Below, one piece after another: positions 25,541-35,248 of a stretch of DNA of 64,000 nt. Where the stretch lies: NCBI RefSeq assembly GCF_900114995.1, contig NZ_FOUX01000002.1, positions 1,488,001 through 1,552,000 on the forward strand, written 5' to 3'. Numbering within the stretch: the stretch's first letter is position 1; every line of letters starts with the position of its first letter. The position numbers were made by a program, and so were the translations under genes. The notes beneath the pieces are model-generated. The model saw only the letters and a program-made list of their open reading frames with translations. It was not told the origin of the DNA and made no database searches. The DNA is from Chitinophaga sp. YR627 (lineage in GTDB: Bacteria; Bacteroidota; Bacteroidia; Chitinophagales; Chitinophagaceae).

Positions 25541-25627
25541 ATGAGAAGACCAACTGTACTCTTATCAGCTTTATTCTATTCAAAACCCTTATCTGTAAGC
25601 ATAAGCTGTTATTGTAGTATTTCCTGA
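25541..25627 (+). CDS. 28-residue upstream ORF in the SusC leader
   Basis: ATG at 25541, stop TGA at 25625-25627, inside the transcript predicted from the promoter at 25465-25495. The peptide begins MRRPTVLLSALFYSK and ends in a Ser/Cys-rich stretch (SVSISCYCSIS). It is basic then hydrophobic, like a leader or signal sequence. Its position 107 bp before susC suggests translational or attenuation control, but it could also be a chance frame. No homologue is known to me. Confidence 0.4.
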   Translation: MRRPTVLLSALFYSKPLSVSISCYCSIS

Positions 25628-25734
25628 TTTATATAAATAATGAGTTAAACCATGCCAGCTGTCCCACCCGCAGCTGACGGATATTTTATTGCCCAAAGGC
25701 AATCTATTCTTCCATTTTCTTAATTAAAACACGC
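25628..25734 (+). promoter_or_regulatory. Structured 5' leader segment before susC
   Basis: Two stem-loops lie between the upstream ORF and the susC start: CAGCTG ... CAGCTG near 25657-25677, and TTGCC-CAAA-GGCAA at 25689-25702, followed by a pyrimidine-rich stretch. A weak terminator or attenuator is possible; a small-RNA target site is another option. Folding is by eye only. Confidence 0.35.
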
Positions 25735-28700
25735 ATGTTCAAAAGAAATGTAACACTCGTGCTTGCGCTGCTTTTTAGCACAGCGCTTTTTGCGCAGCAA
25801 ACACAAATACGGGGGCAGGTGCTCGCTGCCGAAAATAAGCAGCCATTGCCGGGAGTGACAGTAAAAATCAACCGTACCACATTGGGTACCACTACAGATC
25901 AGGGAGGACATTTCCAGCTGACAGTCCCTTCCAGCAAAGCCGTTATTTCAGTATCCTCTATTGGCAGAGAAACAACAGAAACCGAAGTACGTGAAGGAGA
26001 TCAAAATGTTGTAATCCTACTCAAACCAGCTAATACTACACTTGGCGAAGTAGTAGCAGTGGCCTATACGAATGTAAAACGTTCCGGATACCCGGGGGCG
26101 GTGTCAACTATAAGCTCTGATAAAATCAATAACCGTCTGACGCCTAACGTTACCAATGCATTACAGGGTCTGGTGACCGGCTTACAGACCACCTCTTCCA
26201 ACGGTCAGCCGGGGAACAGTTCTACTATCCGCATTCGTGGTGTCGGCTCTATCAATGCCTCCAGTGCGCCACTTTTTGTAGTAGATGGCGCTCCTTATGA
26301 TGGAGATATCAATGCGCTTAATGGAGCTGATATAGAATCCATCAGCGTATTGAAAGATGCGACCGCCGCCAACCTGTACGGTTCACGTGCTGCTAACGGC
26401 GTGATCATCATCACTACCAAACAAGGTAAGAAAGGTGAGTCTGCCGTGAATATCAACTTTAACCAGGGATGGAGCAGCCGCGCAGTAAAGGACTACGATA
26501 AACTTAACACTGATCAGTACTTCGAACTTTACTGGGAAGCATTGCGTAATAAGCAGCTTACCAATGGACAATCAGCCGCTCAGGCAGCAGCAACCGCCAG
26601 TGCCCGCGTAGTTTCTGACCTGGGTATCAATCCTTACGGCCCTACTTTCCCTCAACCAGTGGGAACAGATGGAAAGATCGTAGCGGGTGCGCATCCTTTG
26701 TGGAACGATGACTGGGAAAAAGGCATACAACAATCCGGGAAATATACACAGGCTCAGCTTAGCTTCAGTGGTGGCAGTGATAAATCAACCTATTATGTAA
26801 GCGGTGGCTATGTTAATAACGAAGGCGCTTATATGGGTTCCGGTTTCAAACGTTATAACTTTAAAAGCAATATCACTTTACAGGCAAAATCCTGGTTAAA
26901 GACAGGGCTAAATCTGAGTGGTTCCAGTGCTGCACAGGATTATCCGGCGTCCTCTGACTCACGTACAGACAACGTCGTATTATTCGGCAGGACTGTTCCC
27001 GGCTTCTATCCTATTTATCAGCGCAATCCTGATGGCACTTATCTGTTGGATGCCAGTGGTCAGAAGTTGTTCGATTACGGTGCATACCGTCCATCCGCAG
27101 CATTGGCCCGTGAGAACCTGATCGGGTCTCTCCCGCTGGACAAAAACAGGAATACCAATGAAAACCTCTCGGCCAGAACATTTGTAGAAGCATCTCTTAC
27201 TAAGGCATTACATATCAAGACCAGTTACAACGTTGATTATGTAAATACCAACTCCCTGTTTTACACGAACCCGCTGGTAGGTGGCGACGCTGAAATAGGC
27301 GGTGCTATCAGTAAAAGTAATGGTAGAAGGCTAAGTTATACATGGAACAACATCCTGACTTACGATGCAGACCTGCTGGGAGGACATCATCTCAATCTCC
27401 TCGCTGGTCATGAATATTACTATTTCAACTCCAGTTCACAGAGTGGTAGTCGCCAGAAATTTGCCCTGCCTGACCTGTATGAACCGGCTGCAGCATCTCA
27501 GTTAAATGACTTTACCGGTGTTTCTGATAACTATGCAAAACTGAGCTTCTTTGGTCAGGGACAATATAACTACCTGAACAAATACTACTTAACTGCTTCC
27601 GTAAGAAGGGACGGCTCTTCCCGTTTCTCTCCTGATTCCCGTTGGGGTACATTCTGGTCAACAGGCGCGTCCTGGCGTTTATCAGAAGAACAGTTCCTCC
27701 GTTCTGTGAGCTGGTTGAATACCCTGACACTGAAAGGTAGCTATGGCGCTTCTGGTAATGACAACTTAAGCACCTACTACGCATACCTTGCATTATTCGA
27801 TATCAAGAATAACCTGGGTAACGGCGGTGTTATTACATCCAGACTGGCAACTCCAGGTCTGAAATGGGAAAGTAACCTGAATCTGAATATTGGTCTGGAT
27901 TACGCATTATTTGACAACCGTCTGTATGGTAATATCAACTATTATAACAGAACCAGTAAGGACCTGTTGTACGCAAAACCAATGGCTGCCTCTACCGGAT
28001 TCAGTTCCATCAGCGCGAATATTGGAGCATTGCGCAATACCGGTCTGGAACTGGAACTGAATGTTATACCTATTCAAACCCGTGATTTCAAGTGGAATAT
28101 CGGACTGAATATAGCACACAACAAGAATAAGATCACCGAGCTCCCACAAAAGGAAATCATCAGTGGTACTAAAAAGCTGACGGTAGGCAGTTCTATTTAT
28201 GAGTTCTATCTGCGTGAGTGGGCTGGTGTAGATGCCAAAACGGGTAATCCGCTCTGGTATCAGACAGATGCTGAAGGCAAGAAAGTCACTACGACCAACT
28301 ATGCGTCTGCTACGCAATATTATGCTGGCTCAGCTTTGCCGGATGTTACAGGTGGGATCACCAACAGTTTCAATTATAAAAACTTTGACCTTTCTTTCTT
28401 ATTGTCCTATAGCATCGGCGGTAAAGTACTGGACCTGGATTATGTATCTCTGCTGAGCGGTGCGACCAGTCCTGGACGCAACTGGTCAACAGAATTGCTG
28501 GAACGCTGGACACCGGAAAATACGAACACAGACGTTCCCCGTTTCACTACAGATAACCTCAACTGGACCTCTACATCCACCCGTTTCCTCTACAGCGCTA
28601 CTTATGCCCGTCTTAAAACGGTATCTCTGGGATATTCTCTGCCAAACAGATTATTATCCAGAATTGGTATCAAGAGCGCCAAAGTATACGGTCTGGGAGA

Positions 28701-28821
28701 AAATCTCCTGACCTTCTATGGTCACAAGGGTATGGATCCTGAGCAGTCTATTGATGGTACCACTTACTATCAGTATCCAGCGATGAAAACATTCTCGGTC
28801 GGCATACAGGTGGGACTCTAA
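25735..28821 (+). CDS. susC: SusC/RagA family TonB-linked outer membrane protein
   Basis: A 1028-residue outer-membrane transporter. Residues 1-20 are a signal peptide. A carboxypeptidase-D-like regulatory domain follows (QIRGQVLAAENKQPLPGVTVKI, residues ~23-95). The plug domain shows NVTNALQGLVTGLQ, TIRIRGVGSINASSAPLFVVDGAPYDG and SISVLKDATAANLYGSRAANGVIIITTK, the SusC/RagA signature. The rest is a 22-strand barrel ending in a short beta strand (FSVGIQVGL). It imports an oligosaccharide or peptide with the SusD lipoprotein encoded 21 bp downstream. There is no adjacent glycosidase, regulator or TonB gene, so the substrate cannot be inferred. Confidence 0.95.
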   Translation: MFKRNVTLVLALLFSTALFAQQTQIRGQVLAAENKQPLPGVTVKINRTTLGTTTDQGGHFQLTVPSSKAVISVSSIGRETTETEVREGDQNVVILLKPANTTLGEVVAVAYTNVKRSGYPGAVSTISSDKINNRLTPNVTNALQGLVTGLQTTSSNGQPGNSSTIRIRGVGSINASSAPLFVVDGAPYDGDINALNGADIESISVLKDATAANLYGSRAANGVIIITTKQGKKGESAVNINFNQGWSSRAVKDYDKLNTDQYFELYWEALRNKQLTNGQSAAQAAATASARVVSDLGINPYGPTFPQPVGTDGKIVAGAHPLWNDDWEKGIQQSGKYTQAQLSFSGGSDKSTYYVSGGYVNNEGAYMGSGFKRYNFKSNITLQAKSWLKTGLNLSGSSAAQDYPASSDSRTDNVVLFGRTVPGFYPIYQRNPDGTYLLDASGQKLFDYGAYRPSAALARENLIGSLPLDKNRNTNENLSARTFVEASLTKALHIKTSYNVDYVNTNSLFYTNPLVGGDAEIGGAISKSNGRRLSYTWNNILTYDADLLGGHHLNLLAGHEYYYFNSSSQSGSRQKFALPDLYEPAAASQLNDFTGVSDNYAKLSFFGQGQYNYLNKYYLTASVRRDGSSRFSPDSRWGTFWSTGASWRLSEEQFLRSVSWLNTLTLKGSYGASGNDNLSTYYAYLALFDIKNNLGNGGVITSRLATPGLKWESNLNLNIGLDYALFDNRLYGNINYYNRTSKDLLYAKPMAASTGFSSISANIGALRNTGLELELNVIPIQTRDFKWNIGLNIAHNKNKITELPQKEIISGTKKLTVGSSIYEFYLREWAGVDAKTGNPLWYQTDAEGKKVTTTNYASATQYYAGSALPDVTGGITNSFNYKNFDLSFLLSYSIGGKVLDLDYVSLLSGATSPGRNWSTELLERWTPENTNTDVPRFTTDNLNWTSTSTRFLYSATYARLKTVSLGYSLPNRLLSRIGIKSAKVYGLGENLLTFYGHKGMDPEQSIDGTTYYQYPAMKTFSVGIQVGL

Positions 28822-28842
28822 TACGTAACGTTTAAACATTGA

Positions 28843-30360
28843 ATGAACATGCAATCAATCAGATTTTACACATATACGGCAGCGTTGCTTTTAGGATTGG
28901 CAGCCTGCAACAAACAGCTGGATACCGCTCCGTCAAATGCGGTATCTGAAGACATTGTACTAAAAAATGTCGCTAATCTTACCACCATCTCTGAAGGCAC
29001 CTGGGCGGCTATGATGGATGATTTTTATGGTGGTACCTACAGTAATCCCGGTTTTAAGACCATCGCGCTTACCAGTGATGCGATGGCCAATGATGTAGCG
29101 CTGATCACCACCAAGTATGGTTTTCCTACGGCGTATCGTTTTACTCAGATGAATGATAAGACACAGTCACGCGTGACTGCTATCTGGGGACAACTCTACA
29201 AGATCATCAACAATAGCAATATTATCATCGCTAATGTGGACAGAGTGGAAGGAGATCCGGCTACCAAAAAGGTGCTCAAAGGACAGGCACTGGCGTTGAG
29301 GGCACATACATATCTGACAATTGCTTCTTTTTACCAGTATTCTTATCTGAAAGATTCAACGGCTAAAACCGCACCTGTTTATACAACGCCCACTACAGCA
29401 AGTACACAGGGCAACCCGAAAGCCTCTCTCAAAGAGATCTATGAAGTTATCTTCTCCGATCTGCAGCAGGCCAGAGAATTGCTGGCAGGTTATGACCGTC
29501 CGGCGAAATACAAGATCAATGTCGATGTAGTAAACGGCTTACTGGCACGCGCATACCTGAATACCGGCAGATGGGCATTTGCAGCAGCAGCAGCGAATGA
29601 AGCATTACAGAACTACCCGTTAATGGCGCCATCTGAATACAGCAAGGGTTTCAATGACGCCGGCAACACTGAGTGGATCTGGGGACATTCTGAAATTCCC
29701 AGTCAGAGTGATGGTAGTTATAGCTTCCACTTCCTGGACGTATCCTCTTCTTCCTCTTATTACTACAGTTATATGGCTGATCCTTTCTTTGGTCAGTTAT
29801 TCGAAACAGGGGATATCCGTAAAACATTGTTTTCCTGGGACGGTTCTGCTGCTGCCAGGGAAGGTTATCTACAATATAAAAAGTTCAAATTCAGGGCAGA
29901 TCAGACTGCAGATCTGGTCCTGATGAGAAGTGCGGAAGCCCTGCTGATTAAAGCAGAAGGTTATGCCCGTGCGGGTAGTATTCCCGAAGGGATAACTGCA
30001 TTAAATCAGCTTCGTACCGCCAGAGGAGCCAGGCTGTTTGATACCAACGGTGCTACAGCGGAGAATCTGATCAAAGAAATCCTGATAGAAAGGAGAAAAG
30101 AACTCTGGGGTGAAGGTTTTGGATTATCTGATATCATCCGTACCCAACAGGCAGTCGTACGCAAGCCTTATGTAGATGTAAATGGTAATGATATCAAGGT
30201 GACTGTAGTAAAACCTGATGGCAGTACCAAAGAGGTACCTGCCAGGTATCATACAGCGCTGACATTCTCTGATGGAACCGCTTTTGCGGCTAACAGCCCT
30301 TATTATATCTTCGTGATACCACAGGGTGAAGAGCAAAACAACCCTAATCTCAACAAGTAA
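28843..30360 (+). CDS. susD: SusD/RagB family surface lipoprotein
   Basis: A 505-residue lipoprotein. The lipobox is LGLAAC with the lipidated Cys near residue 22. A tetratricopeptide-rich SusD fold follows: RVTAIWGQLYKIINNSNIIIANVDRV, then GQALALRAHTYLTIASFYQY (helix of TPR1), then LLARAYLNTGRWAFAAAAANEAL, then VLMRSAEALLIKAEGYARAG and LIKEILIERRKELWGEGFGLSDIIR, the C-terminal signature of the family. It caps the SusC channel and binds the substrate at the cell surface. It is 21 bp from susC and closed by a strong terminator at 30381. Confidence 0.95.
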   Translation: MNMQSIRFYTYTAALLLGLAACNKQLDTAPSNAVSEDIVLKNVANLTTISEGTWAAMMDDFYGGTYSNPGFKTIALTSDAMANDVALITTKYGFPTAYRFTQMNDKTQSRVTAIWGQLYKIINNSNIIIANVDRVEGDPATKKVLKGQALALRAHTYLTIASFYQYSYLKDSTAKTAPVYTTPTTASTQGNPKASLKEIYEVIFSDLQQARELLAGYDRPAKYKINVDVVNGLLARAYLNTGRWAFAAAAANEALQNYPLMAPSEYSKGFNDAGNTEWIWGHSEIPSQSDGSYSFHFLDVSSSSSYYYSYMADPFFGQLFETGDIRKTLFSWDGSAAAREGYLQYKKFKFRADQTADLVLMRSAEALLIKAEGYARAGSIPEGITALNQLRTARGARLFDTNGATAENLIKEILIERRKELWGEGFGLSDIIRTQQAVVRKPYVDVNGNDIKVTVVKPDGSTKEVPARYHTALTFSDGTAFAANSPYYIFVIPQGEEQNNPNLNK

Positions 30361-30380
30361 TTATTTACATTACAGATAGT

Positions 30381-30416
30381 AAAGAACGGTCAGGTATGTA
30401 CCTGGCCGTTCTTTGT
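30381..30416 (+). terminator. Terminator of the SusC/SusD operon
   Basis: AAAGAACGGTCAGGTA (30381-30396) pairs with TACCTGGCCGTTCTTT (30399-30414) over 16 bp with one wobble, followed by T-rich sequence. A promoter-like TTG (30425-30427), 20-bp spacer and TATCTTCC (30448-30455) for the next gene begins right after it. Confidence 0.85.
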
Positions 30417-30485
30417 TTATACCGTTGCAGAACTTCTCTCCTTTTGTTATCTTCCGCGATATATTCCACATCATTCACCAAACTC

Positions 30486-31232
30486 ATGCAAACCATGCAG
30501 GATCTACACAATGAAGTAACCGGATTACGCCGTCAGATGGCCTTTTTCAGAGTATATGCCATTGTTACTTCCGTCTTCATACTGGCCTTTATTGGTTATG
30601 GTTTCCGAAAATCGTCGCAGGACGATATTATCAAAAGTTTACGCGCAGAAAAGATTGAAATTGTAGAACCGGATGGTACCGTTAAACTTTCCTTGTTCAA
30701 TAAGGAAAACCTTCCTCCGGCTGTTGTGAATGGTAAAAAGATGAGCCGTCAGGGTGGTGATGAAGCAGGACTCATGTTTTATAATACTGAAGGAGAAGAA
30801 TGTGGCGGTCTGGTATACAATGGGAAAGGAAAAAATGGGAAAGGTCAGAATGAGCTCAGTATCACGTTTGATAAGTACAACCAGGTCGTGCAGTTGTCCT
30901 ACATTCAGCGGGAAAAAGGCGATGATACCAAAGGATTGACGGTTTTTGAGCGGCCCTCATTCCCTGTAGATCAGATGATGGCTACACTTGATTCTATCCG
31001 GAGTAAGGTCAAAAACGAACAGGAACAGCAACAAGTGATCAACAAGCTAAAAGCGGATGGATATTTTGGCTATACGCGGATGTTTGCAGGTCAGCAAGGT
31101 CAACGAACAGGCATTTTCGTACGTGATACCAAGGGGCGGATCAGACTGGAGATGATCGTTAATGAGCAAAACGAACCTGAGATCCTGTTTTATAATGAGA
31201 AAGGCGAAGTACATAAAAAGATAAATTATTAA
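30486..31232 (+). CDS. Membrane-anchored hypothetical protein
   Basis: Start set at the ATG at 30486 (248 residues). An in-frame ATG at 30396 would begin inside the susD terminator and add an implausible N-terminus. Residues ~20-40 are a transmembrane helix (VYAIVTSVFILAFIGYGF). The rest is a soluble, beta-rich domain with two related units: AEKIEIVEPDGTVKLSLFNKE... and RDTKGRIRLEMIVNEQNEPEILFYNEKGEVHKKI. Similar NKEG/DTxG units recur in uncharacterised Bacteroidota proteins. Function unknown; it may expose the repeat domain on the periplasmic side. Confidence 0.6.
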   Translation: MQTMQDLHNEVTGLRRQMAFFRVYAIVTSVFILAFIGYGFRKSSQDDIIKSLRAEKIEIVEPDGTVKLSLFNKENLPPAVVNGKKMSRQGGDEAGLMFYNTEGEECGGLVYNGKGKNGKGQNELSITFDKYNQVVQLSYIQREKGDDTKGLTVFERPSFPVDQMMATLDSIRSKVKNEQEQQQVINKLKADGYFGYTRMFAGQQGQRTGIFVRDTKGRIRLEMIVNEQNEPEILFYNEKGEVHKKINY

Positions 31233-31267
31233 TATCTCTATACATCTGAAGTATTATCTTAGTTCCT

Positions 31268-31648
31268 ATGAAATTCCGTTTTAGTCTGCCGTACCTGTTA
31301 TTGGCGATTCTTATTTTTGTTATAGAAGTGTTGATTGCCTTATATGTACACGATGATCTTATCCGTCCCTATTTTGGAGATGTACTGGTCGTGGTGCTGA
31401 TCTATTGTTTTGTTCGCAGTTTTATTCAGGCACCTGTAGTCCCTGTTGCTTTGGGGGTACTGGCATTTTCTTACCTGGTGGAAATGTTACAATATTTCAA
31501 AGTGGTTAAGCTATTAGGCTTACAGCATTCCAGGGCAGCGAATATCATTATCGGGAATTACTTCACCTGGGCTGATATCATATGTTATACAATAGGGATT
31601 GCATGTACGATATTGGCAGAGAAGGCATTAAAAAGGAATTACAATTAA
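31268..31648 (+). CDS. DUF2809 family membrane protein
   Basis: A 126-residue protein with four transmembrane helices. Its family marks are VIEVLIALYVHDDLIRPYFGDVLVVVLIYCFVRSF near the start, and LVEMLQYFKVVKLLGLQHSRAANIIIGNYFTWADIICYTIG at the end (E-LQ, the H and the TWxDI motif). DUF2809 proteins have no assigned function. The last 4 bases overlap the stop of the convergent 892-residue gene. Confidence 0.85.
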   Translation: MKFRFSLPYLLLAILIFVIEVLIALYVHDDLIRPYFGDVLVVVLIYCFVRSFIQAPVVPVALGVLAFSYLVEMLQYFKVVKLLGLQHSRAANIIIGNYFTWADIICYTIGIACTILAEKALKRNYN

Positions 31649-34323
31649 AGCGATTCCCACATCGATATACATGCATCTATCAACCCCTCGTTATCAATTC
31701 CCTGTAAACCTTTAAGCATATTTAATATCGTATCTTTCCCCTGAGCTGTGGGATTGACGGCAAATTGCGGTAGAAATGACTTTAACTGGATAAGCAGATC
31801 ATTCGTAACATTCATATTTTCTGAAAGATAATTCACGGTACCAGATATTTCATCGATTACCGTCTTCACATAATCGTTGTCACTATTGGTAATGTTACTG
31901 CTTACTTCTGCAGACAATGTGAAAGGGGCTATTATTTGCATAGACGAACCGGTAGTTTCGTTTGATACTCCCCATGTGAAACTTTCCGTCTTTTGTTTTG
32001 CGACTTTTTCAGTATCCAAAATATTATCCTGACTTCCCTTACGCTTTAGCGGATTTGGATGTTCTGATTTCGTTTCCTTTACGTTGAATGAAGCATTTGT
32101 GAGTCTGAAGGGCTCTTTCTCCATTTTTCTGTCTCGTTGAGATTGCCGTTCACGATCTTCACCCTGGCTCAATCTGAATGGCCCTGATTTTAATGTTTTT
32201 TTCTCGTGTATTGCGCTAGTGGAAATCTTATCAGAAAACCTTTCATTTGTCCTGTTATATGCTACTTCTACGTTTTCTAGTGGAGACTTCAATAGTTCAT
32301 CAAAATCGGCGCTTAATGTCCTGGACGATTTCTCCCAATGTCTACTATATCTGTCAATTATCTCTTCCACTTTTTCATTAAAATAGCGCAATGGCTTATC
32401 ACTAAATTCCGGTAAGAACTTCTCATTAATTTTTTCATTCAGGCTTATCTTCAACAATTCAATTTTCTCCCGTTTCTTTTGAAGATCGATCTCCCATATC
32501 AAGATTTCGTCTTTTATTTTAACAATTTTACTTCTAATTGGCTCTAGTAACGAGTCCTCTTCTTTATCGAAAAGATCAGTATCACCTTTCCACTCAGTAT
32601 TAGCATAATAAAGGCAATTTTCCCTTTCTTCTTTATATCTACTCAATCCATCACTGCCAAATTTTGATTCATATTTCCGGCACTCCACCCGGATCTTACC
32701 CAGCAGATTGTGGCGATAATCATCATTTTGTTGCTGTCTTTCCTGTTGCTGCTTTTCTTTTTCCTTTTTCAACCTGAATTGCTCCTGTTGTTCTCTTTTT
32801 AACCGTTCTTGCTCTTGCCGAATATCCAATACCTGTTGTTGTTGCAGTTTCTCTGCGTCAATGATCAGTTGCTTTTGTCCTTCATATTCTTTCTCCAATT
32901 TCGGATGTTCTGCAATATTTCTGACCAAAAAAGTAAAACCTTGAGTAGGATATTTTTCGATCTTCCCTTTATAAATATAGTCCAGCTGTGTTGGAGGAAA
33001 TGGATATATGATCTCATAACCGTTGGGGACCTCATACTCTGTCAATACCGATTCTCTGATAAAAGAAGCTGTAAGCTGACTGGGATCGTCTAACGCAAGC
33101 GCGGGTAAAAGAGAATGATCATTATTGATGCTAAAATTACCTATCAGGTGATAATTTTTACCAGTCGGCGCCAGTTGAATTTTTCCGCCGGGATGAAAGT
33201 ATATTCCTGGCACAAACTTTTTTATAACAGGGGCAACAACTCCCTTTACCAGGTCAACAGGGATGTCATGGTCAGGAGAGTCCTCATAAATGACAGTTGT
33301 CGAGTCCTGCCAGTGTTGAATAAGACTCCCGTCATAGTTATGCCCAGGGATCAATTGCATTTGTGTTACCTTAAATCTAAATTTTGCAGGTAATTTTTTC
33401 TCATCCGGATATCCAAAGGCTCCCGGATAGCTACCCCAATTAAGCGCTTCCGCTTCGAATCTCACTACCTTATTATTTCCATTGACAGCATCTTTTGTTG
33501 CTCTTTCCACACCAGTCTTCATGGTACTGTTAAAAGCTGTAGAGATAGGTACAAGATTATTATTTGTTCCCGGGCCATGTAAATGCTCATTTAACATATG
33601 TCCGCGTTTATAACCCGCGAATTTTTTAACACTGTTCCATAGAACGGTCTCCTCTACTGGCTGAGACCCTTCTATATTATCATCTCTTCTCAAAATGCTA
33701 AGTGGCGCCATTACGACCTTCTCGCAAAAAACATCTGACCCTATTGTTCTAGTGACCAACTGTTCCTGATGAGACGGGGGCCGCTGTTTCTTCATGATCA
33801 CATTCGTCAATATATTCAGCTGTTGCAGCAAAACAGCAACCTGTCTAAGCTGAAACTGGGCGGCTTGTCTTTCTTGTGTTGTAGGAGCCTTTTTTTTGTT
33901 ATTCGAACCCCTTGTTCCATATTTGCCAGTATGTATGATTTTTGATGCAGCCTCAATATTCGCTAACAATTTAATTACCTGGGATGATAAATTCTTTTTA
34001 TGTTTATTACGCTTACGTTGTAAAAAAACACTTAAAGTCTGAGCGTCGGAATGTAGCCACAATTCGCCATCTTCCGGATCAATGAATAAAGTATGTGGCT
34101 CAAGTACGCCATCTTCATCCATGTCGATTTCCAGTGGCGTTTCTATCTTCCCGGCGGCAGCCAGATCTTCCGAAAAAACTTCTTCCGGTGCTGTTTTCGC
34201 ATCAGTATTATTTGATTGTGCTTTACTAAATGGGACGGCCGGTTGAGAAATTGCGCCTTCTGAGGCGACATTGGCTACTGCGCGGGTACTTGTTGCCAAA
34301 TCCGGGGTTAACGGCGATTTCAT
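31645..34323 (-). CDS. Large protein with nuclease-like His-Me-finger-type domain and coiled coils
   Basis: An 892-residue protein with no signal peptide and a low-complexity N-terminus (residues 1-60). Residues ~230-330 hold GYKRGHMLNEHLHGPGTNNNLVPISTAFN (Arg240, His242, and the NLVP core), which resembles the RGH...N motif of non-specific endonucleases and domains found in extracellular contractile-injection and polymorphic-toxin effectors. Residues ~470-545 and ~620-680 are long Gln/Glu/Lys coiled coils. The tail is polar, with a helical end. I infer an exported or injected effector or a polymorphic toxin, without proof. No injection system or immunity gene is adjacent. It converges on DUF2809 with a 4-bp overlap. 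Confidence 0.5.
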   Translation of the reverse strand: MKSPLTPDLATSTRAVANVASEGAISQPAVPFSKAQSNNTDAKTAPEEVFSEDLAAAGKIETPLEIDMDEDGVLEPHTLFIDPEDGELWLHSDAQTLSVFLQRKRNKHKKNLSSQVIKLLANIEAASKIIHTGKYGTRGSNNKKKAPTTQERQAAQFQLRQVAVLLQQLNILTNVIMKKQRPPSHQEQLVTRTIGSDVFCEKVVMAPLSILRRDDNIEGSQPVEETVLWNSVKKFAGYKRGHMLNEHLHGPGTNNNLVPISTAFNSTMKTGVERATKDAVNGNNKVVRFEAEALNWGSYPGAFGYPDEKKLPAKFRFKVTQMQLIPGHNYDGSLIQHWQDSTTVIYEDSPDHDIPVDLVKGVVAPVIKKFVPGIYFHPGGKIQLAPTGKNYHLIGNFSINNDHSLLPALALDDPSQLTASFIRESVLTEYEVPNGYEIIYPFPPTQLDYIYKGKIEKYPTQGFTFLVRNIAEHPKLEKEYEGQKQLIIDAEKLQQQQVLDIRQEQERLKREQQEQFRLKKEKEKQQQERQQQNDDYRHNLLGKIRVECRKYESKFGSDGLSRYKEERENCLYYANTEWKGDTDLFDKEEDSLLEPIRSKIVKIKDEILIWEIDLQKKREKIELLKISLNEKINEKFLPEFSDKPLRYFNEKVEEIIDRYSRHWEKSSRTLSADFDELLKSPLENVEVAYNRTNERFSDKISTSAIHEKKTLKSGPFRLSQGEDRERQSQRDRKMEKEPFRLTNASFNVKETKSEHPNPLKRKGSQDNILDTEKVAKQKTESFTWGVSNETTGSSMQIIAPFTLSAEVSSNITNSDNDYVKTVIDEISGTVNYLSENMNVTNDLLIQLKSFLPQFAVNPTAQGKDTILNMLKGLQGIDNEGLIDACISMWESL

Positions 34324-34441
34324 AGATAGCGTGTTTATAACAAGTTAAGAAATATTTCTGACCCAATCGGACATCTTTCTAATATATCTGGGTTAATGAT
34401 ACGATGTACGGGGAACCGCCATATCTTCGCGTATCTTAACC

Positions 34442-35248
34442 ATGGGACAATTTAAAAACATACAATGGGTTGTGCAACGCAACCTTACAAGCCTATCCGA
34501 TTTTGAAGGAATGCAAAGTGCGTGCGCCAGATTGGGCATTCCATTTCATGCAATAGACATTATACCCTTTACATCGACCTTGCCCCCATTTGATAAAACA
34601 CACCGTTCTATTATTTACGGCTCTACTACATTTAATGCAATAGCGGCAAATGATCCTGTATTACGGGAAGGGGTTTTCTTTGATGAGCAACAGTTTTCTA
34701 TAGAAAACTACATCAAACATTGGGGGCGTCACATGCTCAACTATGAGGCAAAGATCACTACGTTCCAGTCACTCATTGATAATAGTGAATACCCTGAAGA
34801 CAAATTATTGTTTATACGTCCGAATGACGACAATAAATCATTTGCAGGTGAGCTGAAACAATATGATCAGATCCGTGATTGGTTTTCCCAACTTTCAGCT
34901 GTAGAGAATAGTATTTTATCACCTGAAAGCAAAATTGTTGTCTCTGAACCTTATAACATTCAATATGAATGGCGGCTGTGGATTGTTAATAAACGAGTGG
35001 TAGCTGCGTCAAAATACCGGCAATACTTTAAGCTAAAAAAGGAAGCGGGGTGCCCTGATGCTGTGATTGACTTTGCGGTGGCCCGTTGCAAAGAGTATAC
35101 TCCCCATGATGTATTTGTAATGGATGTATGTCTTTGCGGTGATGCGTATTACATCGTAGAGTGTGGATGTATGAATGGTGCAGGGTTTTATAAAGCGAAT
35201 ATTGAGGATATTATCCGTGAGGTGTCTGCGTACTTCGTTGCTAATTAA
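34442..35248 (+). CDS. ATP-grasp domain protein (DUF4343-like)
   Basis: A 268-residue soluble protein. The C-terminal half has the ATP-grasp pattern: LFIRPNDDNKSFAGE, then EWRLWIVNKRVVAASKYRQYF, then DVFVMDVCLCGDAYYIVECGCMNGAGFY, where the D...E.GCMNGAG segment provides metal and substrate contacts. Homologues are often labelled DUF4343 and thought to ligate amino acids or modify peptides; the substrate here is unknown. A TATCTTCG box lies at 34422-34429, 12 bp before the ATG. It is transcribed away from the 892-residue gene. Its final bases overlap the decayed phosphatase on the opposite strand. Confidence 0.75.
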   Translation: MGQFKNIQWVVQRNLTSLSDFEGMQSACARLGIPFHAIDIIPFTSTLPPFDKTHRSIIYGSTTFNAIAANDPVLREGVFFDEQQFSIENYIKHWGRHMLNYEAKITTFQSLIDNSEYPEDKLLFIRPNDDNKSFAGELKQYDQIRDWFSQLSAVENSILSPESKIVVSEPYNIQYEWRLWIVNKRVVAASKYRQYFKLKKEAGCPDAVIDFAVARCKEYTPHDVFVMDVCLCGDAYYIVECGCMNGAGFYKANIEDIIREVSAYFVAN

